A stretch of DNA of 50,548 nt from Spirochaetales bacterium (GTDB taxonomy: Bacteria; Spirochaetota; Spirochaetia; Sphaerochaetales; Sphaerochaetaceae): positions 1 to 50,548 of the forward strand of contig JAAYIV010000146.1 in NCBI GenBank assembly GCA_012523305.1. The letters are read 5' to 3'. A program made the position numbers and the translations under genes. This document shows positions 16,115 through 24,787 of the stretch, one piece after another; position 1 is the stretch's first letter, and each line of letters begins with the position of its first letter. The notes beneath the pieces were generated by a model that saw only the letters and a list, made by a program, of their open reading frames with translations, was not told where the DNA came from and made no database searches.

Positions 16115-17377
16115 TTATTCCTTCTTATCATCAGCAATGTTGCCTTGAAGGCGTCTTGCGACCGATTGGGCAAACACCCAATTATTCTTCCTGCTGTACG
16201 TTATCAACACTCCATCGGTGAAACTGACAAACCGGGGATAGAGATAGAAACTGACGACCATTCCCAGTACTATGAAGATGAATCCCAGTGAAACCACGAC
16301 AAAACTTGGATCCGTCCTAAATAGAAGCCCCGTATATGTTTGAGAATGGACGAAACTAATATCATATTGACCGTATGGAATCACCTCCTGAGGGCCTACG
16401 ATGTAGGATCCTATCGGATTGCCAAATTCATATAAAATCACGGCATAGTGAGGATTGATTTCTCGCTCTGAAAGATTGATTGGCTGCTGGTCGTTTCCTA
16501 TCGCCAACTCAGGGAAATATTTGAATAAATAAATCGTGAGATGTGAATCTTGATGAAAGTAGTTTGAATTGTTTCTAAGGTACTGTTCATCTACGATCTC
16601 TTTCGTTTCCCTATCAGTGATCGTGAGATAACTGATCCATCCATAACTTGCTTGATAAAACTTGACTCCTTTATGTGATACCGGATTATTAACCCACATT
16701 GTTCTTTTCAGCTCCGTCTTGTCTTCATCGATAATGGTGATATCGCTGACATATTGAGAGATGCTTCCATTCTCATCAAATTCGATGTTGAAATCATCAA
16801 GGCGAAGTACAAATTGTTTCTCGTCGAACGAAACTTCATTTCCCGGAAGAAGATTCACAGAAGCTTCTTGGGCTGTCATGGCGCCGATAACACCCCCGAG
16901 AATCATAATCAGTATACCGATATGAGTGATAGCAGCCCCGAGGACTCCCCATCGATATTTACTCGCCGTAAATCCTATATCTTGTTGTTCGATCTGATAG
17001 TGGCGTTTTTGAAAATAGGCACGAGCATCATCCAAAGGTATTTGTTCGATGCGATGCCCATGCGTAGCTGTCGCTGGAGAAAATGTTTTTTTCGATTGTG
17101 CGAACTGTCCGCGAAGAGATGTAATGGTACAGGTGATCAGATTAATTGAAAATAGGATCGTAAGAACGATGAAAATCGCAGACGCATACACATCATCGAA
17201 AGACATTGCTATTAAAAACTTGCCGACATCTTTATATCTCTGAGTGTAATACGCTGCATCCATGTGCTGAGGGATAAGTGTTCCGATAATGATATATAGA
17301 GCAATCAGGATCAATAAAACAATGGCTACACCCAAGGAAGAGACTATTGAATATATTTTTTTAACAATTCTGTTCAT
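16115..17377 (-). CDS. resB: Cytochrome c maturation protein Ccs1/ResB (System II)
   Basis: A 420-aa membrane protein of the ResB/Ccs1 family that forms the haem handling and ligation complex with CcsA. Three N-terminal membrane helices (about residues 10-30, 60-85, 145-170) flank short loops. A large periplasmic domain (about 175-355) contains YQASYGW, and a fourth helix lies near residue 365. The early IIGTLIPQ motif is a ResB signature. It begins 79 bases after the multihaem cytochrome and ends 2 bases before ccsA. Because the System II pair lies directly downstream of an 11-haem cytochrome, that protein is probably its main client. Confidence 0.92.
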   Translation of the reverse strand: MNRIVKKIYSIVSSLGVAIVLLILIALYIIIGTLIPQHMDAAYYTQRYKDVGKFLIAMSFDDVYASAIFIVLTILFSINLITCTITSLRGQFAQSKKTFSPATATHGHRIEQIPLDDARAYFQKRHYQIEQQDIGFTASKYRWGVLGAAITHIGILIMILGGVIGAMTAQEASVNLLPGNEVSFDEKQFVLRLDDFNIEFDENGSISQYVSDITIIDEDKTELKRTMWVNNPVSHKGVKFYQASYGWISYLTITDRETKEIVDEQYLRNNSNYFHQDSHLTIYLFKYFPELAIGNDQQPINLSEREINPHYAVILYEFGNPIGSYIVGPQEVIPYGQYDISFVHSQTYTGLLFRTDPSFVVVSLGFIFIVLGMVVSFYLYPRFVSFTDGVLITYSRKNNWVFAQSVARRLQGNIADDKKE

Positions 17378-17397
17378 GTAGGTCCTTTATATACAAA

Positions 17398-17431
17398 GAA
17401 TGAACCGGAGTACAATAGCTCCGGTTCATTC
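17398..17431 (-). terminator. Hairpin between the cytochrome and resB genes
   Basis: A perfect 13-bp stem (GAATGAACCGGAG / CTCCGGTTCATTC) with an 8-base loop lies after the cytochrome stop codon, followed on the minus strand by TTTGTATAT. The short T-run makes it a leaky terminator or processing hairpin that could lower resB/ccsA expression relative to the cytochrome. Confidence 0.75.
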
Positions 17432-17455
17432 TTATGGTAATTCCGGCTACGCATA

Positions 17456-18823
17456 TCAGTTGTTAAGGGCTGGCGGGGCTCCCGTAACAACAAGACTGGT
17501 AGCTTTGCTATCTGTCGGTCTCAAATCTGACTCTCGTAAGAATATCCTGTCATTGCCATGGCACGAATCACAGCTTTCGTTCTGGAATGTGGACTTTTGG
17601 ATATTATGAGATGGAGAGTACTTCCAGTTGGAACTTTCATCGAAGTTAACCAATAAATCTTCTCCCGCTTCAATGAATGATTCCGCAGTCGTCGGGATAT
17701 GGCGTAATGCCACATATGTATACGGACGCTCTTCAGTCGGATTCGGATTGAGTCCGATTCTAAAGAGGACTCTCATTTCCGAGCTACTTGAAAGGCTCTG
17801 CCGATCTTCAGCGATGGAGACGTGGCATTCGAAACAGTTTTGGTTTGCACTAGCATGACATACTTGGCAAGAAAGATTAGTCCCATGGACATTGTGGGCT
17901 ACAATCTCTGATTTCCCGGGAACAGCATTTTCATGGCAATCGAGGCAACTTGGAAGTACGGGTTTATCCCACATCGATGCATATGCTTCTCCGGTACCAT
18001 GGAAATTGTCGACCGTATGGCAATCGACACAAGTCATTCCTGCATCAAAGTGCACGTCGGTCGCATATCCTACCGTTCCCATGAATTCACCGGCATTACG
18101 CGCACCGTGACAGCCATAACATGTCTGATCCATCGGAGGAGTACTAAAGAACTCATGCTTGTTGATCAGTCCCCCCGCATAATTGCTTGGTCTGCTCACA
18201 TGGCATTCTCCACATGAAGCATGGCAATTCATACAGTTAAGGTTCCACACCTCGCCAAGACCCTCATGGGCGTCAGCCAGTGCGTCTTTATCTCCGGCAA
18301 AATTAATCAATGAATTTGAAAACCCGCGGACAGTATAGTGTAACGAATTCTCATACGTCTCTGTGACTTCAGAATGGCATTTTGAACAAATACCATTCGT
18401 ATCAGCAGAAGGCGATGGATTCACACCGATATGTGCTTCTGTATAAATTTCACTGTTAGGTCCGCCATGGCAGGTAACACAGCCGAGCTGGCCGTGGGCG
18501 GTCTCGAGAAATTCAAAAGATACTTGATATTTTTCTAGCGCCGAAAACTCCGGCGCAGACGGGCCTCACCCACCTTCCCCACCATGACTTGATGCGACAG
18601 GTTCGGAAGCAAGCTTGGTGATCGGGTGAGTTTTTGTGTGACAAGCAATACACTTATCACTCGGTTGGCTTTCGATTTCAACAGGGCTGGTAAATCTGGC
18701 TGTTACCGCCATGGTCTGGCTTGGTTCACTTTTTTTTGAACAGCCACTAAACATGAAGGCAACAATCAGTGCCAAGCCCCAAAAAAGCCAATACGATGCA
18801 GTTCTTTTCTCTTTGTTGCTCAT
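17456..18823 (-). CDS. Selenocysteine-containing 11-haem c-type cytochrome lipoprotein (TGA read as Sec86)
   Basis: Read through one in-frame TGA (18566-18568), the frame encodes 455 residues. An N-terminal membrane segment ends in the lipobox FSGC (Cys28), so the protein is exported and lipidated. Eleven CxxCH haem sites are visible: CIACH58, then after the TGA CVTCH115, CSKCH, CMNCH, CGECH, CYGCH, CVDCH, CLDCH, CQVCH, CFECH and CDSCH. The TGA lies in a glycine-rich loop (HGGEGG-U-GPSAPEF) between haems 1 and 2. The next usable start after it is a GTG at 18424; using it would lose haem 2, lack a Shine-Dalgarno and leave nine haem sites without a signal peptide, so two separate genes are unlikely. 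The start ATG at 18823 has GTGGGGA upstream and its own promoter. selB lies just upstream, the haem-ligation genes just downstream. Probable role: periplasmic or surface electron transfer or reductase; the substrate is unknown. Confidence 0.82.
18538..18556 (-). promoter_or_regulatory. Candidate bacterial SECIS hairpin
   Basis: On the minus strand, 9 bases after the TGA, GCGCCG pairs perfectly with CGGCGC around the loop GAGTTTT. The loop's first G is at +16 from the UGA. Bacterial SECIS elements are short hairpins within coding sequence just downstream of UGA with a G in the first loop positions, which this meets. SelB, the protein that binds such hairpins, is encoded about 100 bases upstream. 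Confidence 0.75.
18566..18568 (-). other. In-frame TGA, putative selenocysteine codon
   Basis: TGA at codon 86 of the cytochrome frame. The coding frame is open for 85 codons before it and 369 after it, with a haem motif on each side. A sequencing error or a true nonsense mutation are the alternatives. Confidence 0.8.
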
Positions 18824-18860
18824 AAATTCCCCACAAACCTAATAAATGTATCGTTACGCT

Positions 18861-18888
18861 ATTATAGCATTTCATATCGATAAGGCAA
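18861..18888 (-). promoter_or_regulatory. Promoter of the selenocytochrome gene
   Basis: On the minus strand a perfect TATAAT (18861-18866) lies 16 bases from TTGCCT (18883-18888), 37 bases before the ATG. It lets the cytochrome be transcribed separately from selB. Confidence 0.6.
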
Positions 18889-18926
18889 TCTCCATTTGGA
18901 AAAATCTCTTTCTTAAGCTATATCAT

Positions 18927-20723
18927 TCATAATATTTTCCTCATATCGCCAATTCTAGCGACAAGTTTCTGCTCTTCCATCTTATTCAACAAAGGAATCA
19001 TGTATTTCCTCGAGAGATTGACATGTTGTTTCGCATCCGCAATCGAAAACAGATCTCCTTTCTTCTTTTGCCCAATGATCTTTTTAACAATCGTTACATA
19101 TATCTCGGATGAGTAGACGAACATTTCTCCGATGATAATGGCTTGTTCGTCACGTAATAACTCACCAAGTGTTTGTTTTTCTTCCCTGCTCAGCAGTTTG
19201 ATCTCATAACCGAACATTCCTTTCGCGGTTATTTTCCCTAATAATGTCTCAGCCTGAGGAGAAATGGTGATCTTCACTTTACCGACCGGGCACAGCAACG
19301 AATTCTTTCTTCGTATGAGTTCCTTGGTAAGCAATTGGCGAATGATCACATCACTGACCGCATCGTCAATCGATAATTGTTTTTTAAGATCAACTAAGGG
19401 GATTCTTCCTGAAGTAGTAACCATGTCGATTATTTGTTTGGAAATCACCGTATGCAGTGATCGTTTGATGAGCCATGTGCCAAAGGCATCGTATCGTTCA
19501 CCACACAGCACGATAGACTCTTCTAGTTTCCGGTTGCAATTGAAAAATCCATGAATGACAAGAGCTAGATATCCCTGTTCATCAATCTCATCAAGAATAT
19601 TCTCTCTTTCGTAAATAAGTCGTGCTATCTTTTTATACATACTTGGAGTTCCGGAAACGCTCCAGACGATTGTTCCGAATGCAAGCACGGTACTTTTTCC
19701 AGGTTGAAAGACAATTAGCCGCTGCTTCCAAAACCAGATGCCTTCATCCTGTGTAACCAGTCTCGCAACGACAGTCTTCCGATTTATCTTATCCGATCCA
19801 TCAGATATGAAATGCAGTTGGCAAAGTGAATGACGGGTCCCATAAGCAATCCCAACTTCTTGATGATTTCTAATATGTAACGATTCTGTTTCTTTTGGAG
19901 GCCGAACAAGCACTAAAATCTCTTTCGAAACTTGCAAAAGAGACGGTGATTGAGTGATACACATCCCTTTGCTTACCCGATCGTTTTTCACTGACTGGAT
20001 ATTCAGTGCCGTGCGACTATTGGGAAAAGCAGTGGTTACTTGTTTGTCGAACTGCTGGATTGATCTGATTTTGATAATTTCATTACCGGGAAGCAACGTC
20101 GCCTCATCCCCTTCATGTATCGATTGGCCCATCAGCGTACCGGTGGCAATCACTCCTGTTCCGGATAGGGTAAACGTCCTGTCGATATACATGCAGGACG
20201 GGAAGTTTCTCTCATCGGCTTTTTTTACCAACATGCTGATTTTAGATGTCAGTTCGATCAAACCGATATTTTTATGGCAACTAATTTTAATTGAATCGCA
20301 TGGTTTGTTAAAAATCTGGCTACAGCGGTATAAGGCCTGCTGTTCAACTTCATGTGACCGTTCACAACTCACCAGATCAATCTTGGTGATGACCAGTAAG
20401 ACCTCGGATGTTCCCATACCTTTCAATATCAATGCATGATCCTCGGTTTGAGCCATCCATCCGTCATCTGCCGCAACAAGCAAAAGAGCACAGTTCAACG
20501 CCCATGCACCGCTGGCCATGTTTTTAATGAAACGCTCATGTCCCGGAACATCAATGATTCCGATCTGCATGCCATCGGAACCATAAAAAGAAGCAAATCC
20601 GAGATCGATGGTCAATCCGCGCCGTTTTTCTTCTTTGAGATTATCGGTGTCCTTACCGGTCAGAAATTTTACTAACGTAGTCTTTCCGTGGTCTACATGA
20701 CCTGCTGTTCCAATCAGATACAC
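18927..20723 (-). CDS. selB: Selenocysteine-specific elongation factor SelB
   Basis: A 598-aa GTPase that delivers Sec-tRNA to UGA codons marked by a SECIS hairpin. The N-terminal G domain has GTAGHVDHGKTTLV (G1), DVPGHERFIKNM (G3) and ITKIDLV (G4); beta-barrel domains follow, with RTFTLSGTGVIATGTLMGQ. The C-terminal part (about residues 400-598) consists of winged helices that bind the SECIS RNA. It starts with GTG at 20723, overlapping the selA stop by 10 bases, so selA and selB are translationally coupled. Length is close to that of other bacterial SelB proteins. The cytochrome gene directly downstream is the only Sec protein candidate I found in the window. Confidence 0.96.
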   Translation of the reverse strand: MYLIGTAGHVDHGKTTLVKFLTGKDTDNLKEEKRRGLTIDLGFASFYGSDGMQIGIIDVPGHERFIKNMASGAWALNCALLLVAADDGWMAQTEDHALILKGMGTSEVLLVITKIDLVSCERSHEVEQQALYRCSQIFNKPCDSIKISCHKNIGLIELTSKISMLVKKADERNFPSCMYIDRTFTLSGTGVIATGTLMGQSIHEGDEATLLPGNEIIKIRSIQQFDKQVTTAFPNSRTALNIQSVKNDRVSKGMCITQSPSLLQVSKEILVLVRPPKETESLHIRNHQEVGIAYGTRHSLCQLHFISDGSDKINRKTVVARLVTQDEGIWFWKQRLIVFQPGKSTVLAFGTIVWSVSGTPSMYKKIARLIYERENILDEIDEQGYLALVIHGFFNCNRKLEESIVLCGERYDAFGTWLIKRSLHTVISKQIIDMVTTSGRIPLVDLKKQLSIDDAVSDVIIRQLLTKELIRRKNSLLCPVGKVKITISPQAETLLGKITAKGMFGYEIKLLSREEKQTLGELLRDEQAIIIGEMFVYSSEIYVTIVKKIIGQKKKGDLFSIADAKQHVNLSRKYMIPLLNKMEEQKLVARIGDMRKIL

Positions 20724-22036
20724 GCAAGATCCTTCAATACATCGCGAATAGCCGATGCAATAATGGTAATCTCATCATCGAACACCGCAGCCAAATGCAG
20801 ATGCACTTTTGAATCAATGATAATCGCTATAATCGGAATTGGCCTGTCACGCAACATCTTTAGGATTTGATGTGGATTATGGAGGCTGTCAATTTTAATC
20901 GCAACGCTAGGGTACTCGCCCTCAGGGTCACTACCTCCTCCAAAAGCCATCGGAGATTCGACAAGCGCCAGTTGTTCGTTGCCGGTAATCGAGATGATAC
21001 TATTTCCCATCTCTCGCAGTTCGTTCATGGAGCGTTTGAAAAAAGACCCGGGAACACTTGGGATAGTATTTAATCTATCGATTAAGGTGTGTTCGAATAT
21101 GCTGAGAACTGTTTTGCCAGGTCTGAGTACTCGATACAACGGATGTTTAGCCAACTGTTTGACAATCTTTGTCTTACCACATATGCAGCCGATTTGTACC
21201 GAACCAATCAGCTTATCTCCAGAAAATGTAATGATATCGGCACCTTGTTTGAACAATGTCCTCGTACTGATCTCACCCGGAACCGAGTTGTCGTGAGCTC
21301 CGGATCCCTGATCAACAGCCAATATCGCTCGTCTTCCGATTGCCTTGGCCAGTTCGTCTACTGATGCTTCATTAGTAAAGCCATGGATGCTGAAATTACT
21401 TCTGTGAACCTTAAGTACCATTGCAGTGTTCTCGTCCAATGCATTCACATAATCCGAGACCGTAGTTATATTGGTTGTCCCGACTTCCACCAACTCAGCT
21501 CCAGATTGTTGCATTATTTCATGAATTCTGAAGCCACCGCCGATTTGGACCAATTCGCCACGACTGACCAACACACGTTTTCCTTTCGCGACTGCGGCGA
21601 GTAACAAGAAAAGAGCAGCGGCATTGTTATTGACGACGATCGCATCTTCCGATCCTGTCATGTGATGAAGCAAATCCGATGAAATATCGGCTCGATTACC
21701 ACGTTTACCAGTGGAAAGGTTAAACTCCAGATTGGTGTACCGGCAATTTGCTTCTTTAACTGCATCCCACACCGATTCAGAAAGCGGTGATCGACCTAGG
21801 TTGGTATGGATAAGTATGCCGCTGCAGTTTACCACCCGTATAGGATGCATTCGTTCACTCGATTGGCAAACTTGTGCCACTTGATCAATAATTGCCTGAA
21901 TGCCATCGATGCTTTGGCCGTGCAATATCATCCCACGAATCTCGTGTAGCACTGAACGCACAACATCGACAACTCTCGGTCTCCCGAGAATTCTGATCCA
22001 ATGAGAAAGTTGAGAATCGGAAACTATTGTTTCCAC
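20714..22036 (-). CDS. selA: L-seryl-tRNA(Sec) selenium transferase SelA
   Basis: A PLP enzyme that converts seryl-tRNA(Sec) to selenocysteinyl-tRNA(Sec) using selenophosphate. Signatures include GRPRVVDVVRSVL, VNCSGILIHTNLGRSPL, YTNLEFNLSTGKRG, AIVVNNNAAALFL, KVHRSNFSIHGFT, LAVDQGSGAHD and ITFSGDKLIGSVQIG (PLP lysine in SGDKL). The only standard start near the expected end is the GTG at 22036, with no Shine-Dalgarno. The in-frame codons just upstream (LSELPQ before the GTG) resemble the usual SelA N-terminus, yet no ATG, GTG or TTG precedes them back into selC. The true start is therefore unsettled. It lies 34 bases after selC. Confidence 0.94.
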   Translation of the reverse strand: METIVSDSQLSHWIRILGRPRVVDVVRSVLHEIRGMILHGQSIDGIQAIIDQVAQVCQSSERMHPIRVVNCSGILIHTNLGRSPLSESVWDAVKEANCRYTNLEFNLSTGKRGNRADISSDLLHHMTGSEDAIVVNNNAAALFLLLAAVAKGKRVLVSRGELVQIGGGFRIHEIMQQSGAELVEVGTTNITTVSDYVNALDENTAMVLKVHRSNFSIHGFTNEASVDELAKAIGRRAILAVDQGSGAHDNSVPGEISTRTLFKQGADIITFSGDKLIGSVQIGCICGKTKIVKQLAKHPLYRVLRPGKTVLSIFEHTLIDRLNTIPSVPGSFFKRSMNELREMGNSIISITGNEQLALVESPMAFGGGSDPEGEYPSVAIKIDSLHNPHQILKMLRDRPIPIIAIIIDSKVHLHLAAVFDDEITIIASAIRDVLKDLACI

Positions 22037-22070
22037 TTGAGGTAATTCAGATAATTTATCCTTGTGCTTA

Positions 22071-22159
22071 CGGAAGAGGCAGGAATCGAACCTACCACTG
22101 CAATAGTTGCAGCCAACGGTTTTGAAGACCGCGGGAGCCTCCAGACCCCATCAACTTCC
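22071..22159 (-). tRNA. selC: tRNA-Sec (anticodon UCA)
   Basis: An 89-base tRNA on the minus strand ending in discriminator G, without an encoded CCA. Anticodon stem CGGT/ACCG encloses CTTCAAA, giving anticodon TCA. Other features are a six-pair D stem with a short TGGA loop, a long variable arm (CTGCAA/TTGCAG) and a T loop TTCGATT. These are specific to tRNA-Sec. The acceptor stem begins GGAAGTTG and ends CCTCTTCC: the outer five pairs are good, positions 6 and 7 do not pair, and position 8 pairs. It lies 49 bases after the rhodanese gene and just before selA. Confidence 0.93.
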
Positions 22160-22208
22160 AATTACAGGGAAGAATGTGACAAACACAATCTCCCCTGATT
22201 CATTAAAT

Positions 22209-23192
22209 TTATTTTGTGACAACTGGGAGATTTGCATTGATCCATCCAGCGGTCATGCCGGATGAGAGAGAATATGCATCATAACCCAATGTTCTGAGAA
22301 TCCCGACAGTCTGGCCTGAAGTCTGGCCGGAGAAACAAGCGATAACGATCTTGTCACTCTTGGACAATGAATCAAGCTGACCGCCAAATTGTGCCCAAGG
22401 AACGAAAACTGCGCCGGCGATATGACCAGCATCAAATGCTTCCTGTGAACGGATATCAAAGACCTTGAAGGCTTTTGGATTTACATCAAGTTGGTCGCTA
22501 ACATCCTGACCTTTGATGATTTTGTTACCATCGGTACCGACTTTCACGAAATTTGCCTTTGCGGCTTCCCATAGCACTTCCTGCTCTGCATCCTTAGGAG
22601 AAGAAACATTAGCTCGGGCTGACAATTCATTTGCTCCGGTTCCGGTGACTGGCAGCTCAGCAGCTTTCCAACCATTATTCATACCACCCTGAAGAGATTT
22701 AACATTGGTAAAACCAGCAAAGCGAAGAGTCGCCACAGCTTGTCCAGCGGTTTGTCCTGAGTAACATGCAACCACGACCTGCCTATTTTGGGGAATCTTT
22801 TCCATCACATCACCAAGTTTTGCCCAATCGCTGTGGAATGCACCTTCGATATGGCCAGCTTCAAAATCCGCACCGCTACGAATATCTACGATAAACACTG
22901 CCTGTGGATTATCATCCAGCATGGTCTTGAGATCTTTCGCAGAAATCATGTTGTTGCTCTGTGCAATTTGAGCGAAGAAATCTTTTGCTGCTGTAACAAG
23001 AACCGCATCCTTGTCAATTGCCGGTGCTGCGGGTTGGGTTACTGCTGGTTGAACGGCAGGGGCTACGGTTGTTGTGGTGGGTGCCGGGGCAGCAGCCTGA
23101 GTTGGGGCTTCAGCCTTTTTGCCACATCCGGTCAACCCGATTACTACTACAAGTACAAGGACAATCGCAAAAGCCCAGAATCTTTTTTTCAT
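22209..23192 (-). CDS. Tandem rhodanese-domain lipoprotein
   Basis: A 327-aa exported lipoprotein (lipobox LTGC near residue 23), an Ala/Pro/Thr linker (to about residue 60), then two rhodanese domains. Each has a DIRS-x-x-x-F-x-x-GHI-x-GA motif and an active-site Cys loop: CYSGQT in domain 1, CFSGQT in domain 2, so both should be able to carry a persulfide (or perselenide). The ATG at 23192 is chosen because AGGAG ends 6 bases upstream; the ATG at 23198 abuts it. It is the first gene of the selC-selA-selB-cytochrome block on the same strand. A periplasmic sulfur or selenium relay to the cytochrome is possible but unproven. Confidence 0.88.
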   Translation of the reverse strand: MKKRFWAFAIVLVLVVVIGLTGCGKKAEAPTQAAAPAPTTTTVAPAVQPAVTQPAAPAIDKDAVLVTAAKDFFAQIAQSNNMISAKDLKTMLDDNPQAVFIVDIRSGADFEAGHIEGAFHSDWAKLGDVMEKIPQNRQVVVACYSGQTAGQAVATLRFAGFTNVKSLQGGMNNGWKAAELPVTGTGANELSARANVSSPKDAEQEVLWEAAKANFVKVGTDGNKIIKGQDVSDQLDVNPKAFKVFDIRSQEAFDAGHIAGAVFVPWAQFGGQLDSLSKSDKIVIACFSGQTSGQTVGILRTLGYDAYSLSSGMTAGWINANLPVVTK

Positions 23193-23624
23193 ACACATCT
23201 CCTATGAAAATTTATATATCTTATTCCCAAGAAGGGGAATTTCAAAGGATGAAATCCAATATAAAACCATGTGTAAAGATAATGATATATCGATAAACAA
23301 AGTTTATATACAAGAGCATGTTATCATATGGGCCACATAACAGGCAATGCCTTTTATACCGCTCTTAAATGGAACTGGTAGAATTTTCTAACGACCTATA
23401 CGTTTCCAAACAAGCAAGGCGATTGAAGATTTCATGTCGATGCATATGGTGGGGGAGACTTAGGTTGATAGATAATTCCGAGATAATGATACTTGTATCA
23501 ATAAGCGAAAGAAAGTTATGCTAAGGACGGTTGCGATATGGTTTGTACCAAATTTGATTTTAAGATATAACCTAATTACAACCAATGAATTCGAAACAAC
23601 ATTATGGCAATAGGGGGCTGCATC
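23193..23624. other. Divergent intergenic region without a gene
   Basis: The 432-base AT-rich gap between the rhodanese and OYE genes has no ORF with a ribosome-binding site. A small inverted repeat (ATTCCC / GGGAAT) at about 23222-23239 lies ahead of the rhodanese gene and could be an operator. Nothing else was recognised. Confidence 0.6.
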
Positions 23625-24749
23625 GTGATAGAACAAAATACTCATCTTTTTTCACCGGGGATCATCGGGCCGTTCAAGACTATCAATCGGTTTGTCTCTC
23701 AACCGATGGAAGGAAACGATTCCGATCATGGTGCGGTTTCTGCTGATGTGTTGGAACGCTATCGACAGTTGGCTGCGGGACGTTGGGGTATCATCATTGT
23801 GGAAGCATTGACAGTGGATGCAGCCGCACTGGCAAGAAAAGACCAATTGGTAATCAATAGTAACAATGTGCCAGGCCTGACCAAACTGATAGATGCAATA
23901 AAAGCTATTGCTCCGGATACGTTGGTCATTTTCCAAATCACCCATTCCGGACGAAAAAGTGGGAAAGCATTTTCACGGCCAACCGCTTTGTACGCTCCCA
24001 CACCCGACGAGCATTTGTTGACTACAGATGAAATCCAAGAGATTCAGGATAAGTTTGTCGAAGCTGCAAGATTGTCAGAACTTGCCGGAGCTGATGGAAT
24101 CGACTTTAAAATGTGCCATGGATATCTCGGTGGTGAGATACTCCGACCGGCTAATATCAGAGATGACCGCTGGGGCGGTTCGTTTGAGAACAGAACCCGT
24201 TTTTTCAGGGAAGGGTTCGCCAGGATTCGGGAAAACCAACAAAGAGCCGATTTCATATTGGGAAGCAGGATTTCTTATTATGAAGGGATACGGGGAGGCT
24301 GCGGAACTGTTGCCGCTGACGATGTGGTGGAAGATTTATCCGAAATGGATGAGGTGATTCGTATCATGGCACATATGAAATTGGATTACCTCAATGTAAC
24401 TGCAGGTATCCCTGGTGTTACTTCAGAAATTGGCAGGCCGACAGCTACTTCCCGGTGGTTATACCTACAGCAGTTCAGATACGCCAGACGTGCGAAGAGT
24501 TTGGCTCAGGATATGAAGATATTCGGTTCCGCCTACACCGTATTACTGGAAGAATCGATCAAAGCAGCGGAAGAGAATCTTGCCAGAGGCGATGCTGATT
24601 TTGTGGGATGGGGCAGGCAATCCCTTGCCGATCCGCACTTTCCTGCAAAAATAGATCAAGGACTTGCGGTCGATTATTGTAAGCTTTGCTCAGGGTGTTC
24701 CAAACACATGGTACGTCAAGAAAAAGTCAGGTGCATTTTTCGTACATAA
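23625..24749 (+). CDS. Old Yellow Enzyme-family NADH:flavin oxidoreductase with C-terminal Cys cluster
   Basis: An FMN-dependent TIM-barrel reductase of the 2,4-dienoyl-CoA / 2-enoate reductase branch, about 374 aa. Visible signatures are FVSQPMEGN, FQITHSGRKS (FMN/substrate site), ADGIDFKMCHGYLGGEILRP, RWGGSFENRTRF and DFVGWGRQSLADPHFPAKI. It ends with four Cys in the pattern CxxCxxC-x11-C, close to the 4Fe-4S motif of 2,4-dienoyl-CoA reductases, but stops right after it, so the usual C-terminal FAD/NAD domains are absent. A GTG at 23625 follows AGGGGG with 7-base spacing; an upstream ATG at 23604 lacks a Shine-Dalgarno. The separate flavoprotein gene 38 bases downstream may supply the missing electron-transfer part. 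Confidence 0.88.
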   Translation: MIEQNTHLFSPGIIGPFKTINRFVSQPMEGNDSDHGAVSADVLERYRQLAAGRWGIIIVEALTVDAAALARKDQLVINSNNVPGLTKLIDAIKAIAPDTLVIFQITHSGRKSGKAFSRPTALYAPTPDEHLLTTDEIQEIQDKFVEAARLSELAGADGIDFKMCHGYLGGEILRPANIRDDRWGGSFENRTRFFREGFARIRENQQRADFILGSRISYYEGIRGGCGTVAADDVVEDLSEMDEVIRIMAHMKLDYLNVTAGIPGVTSEIGRPTATSRWLYLQQFRYARRAKSLAQDMKIFGSAYTVLLEESIKAAEENLARGDADFVGWGRQSLADPHFPAKIDQGLAVDYCKLCSGCSKHMVRQEKVRCIFRT

Positions 24750-24787
24750 CAAATCTGCTTAATCCGGGCGGTCAAAGGAAAAATCAG

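Noticed and set aside
17456-18424. Separate GTG-start nine-haem cytochrome gene
   Set aside because: It would lack a signal peptide and ribosome-binding site, and would cut off a CxxCH motif that lies in the same frame just upstream; reading through the TGA explains it better.
23625-24749. OYE truncation by a second Sec codon
   Set aside because: The stop codon is TAA, so it is not a Sec readthrough candidate.
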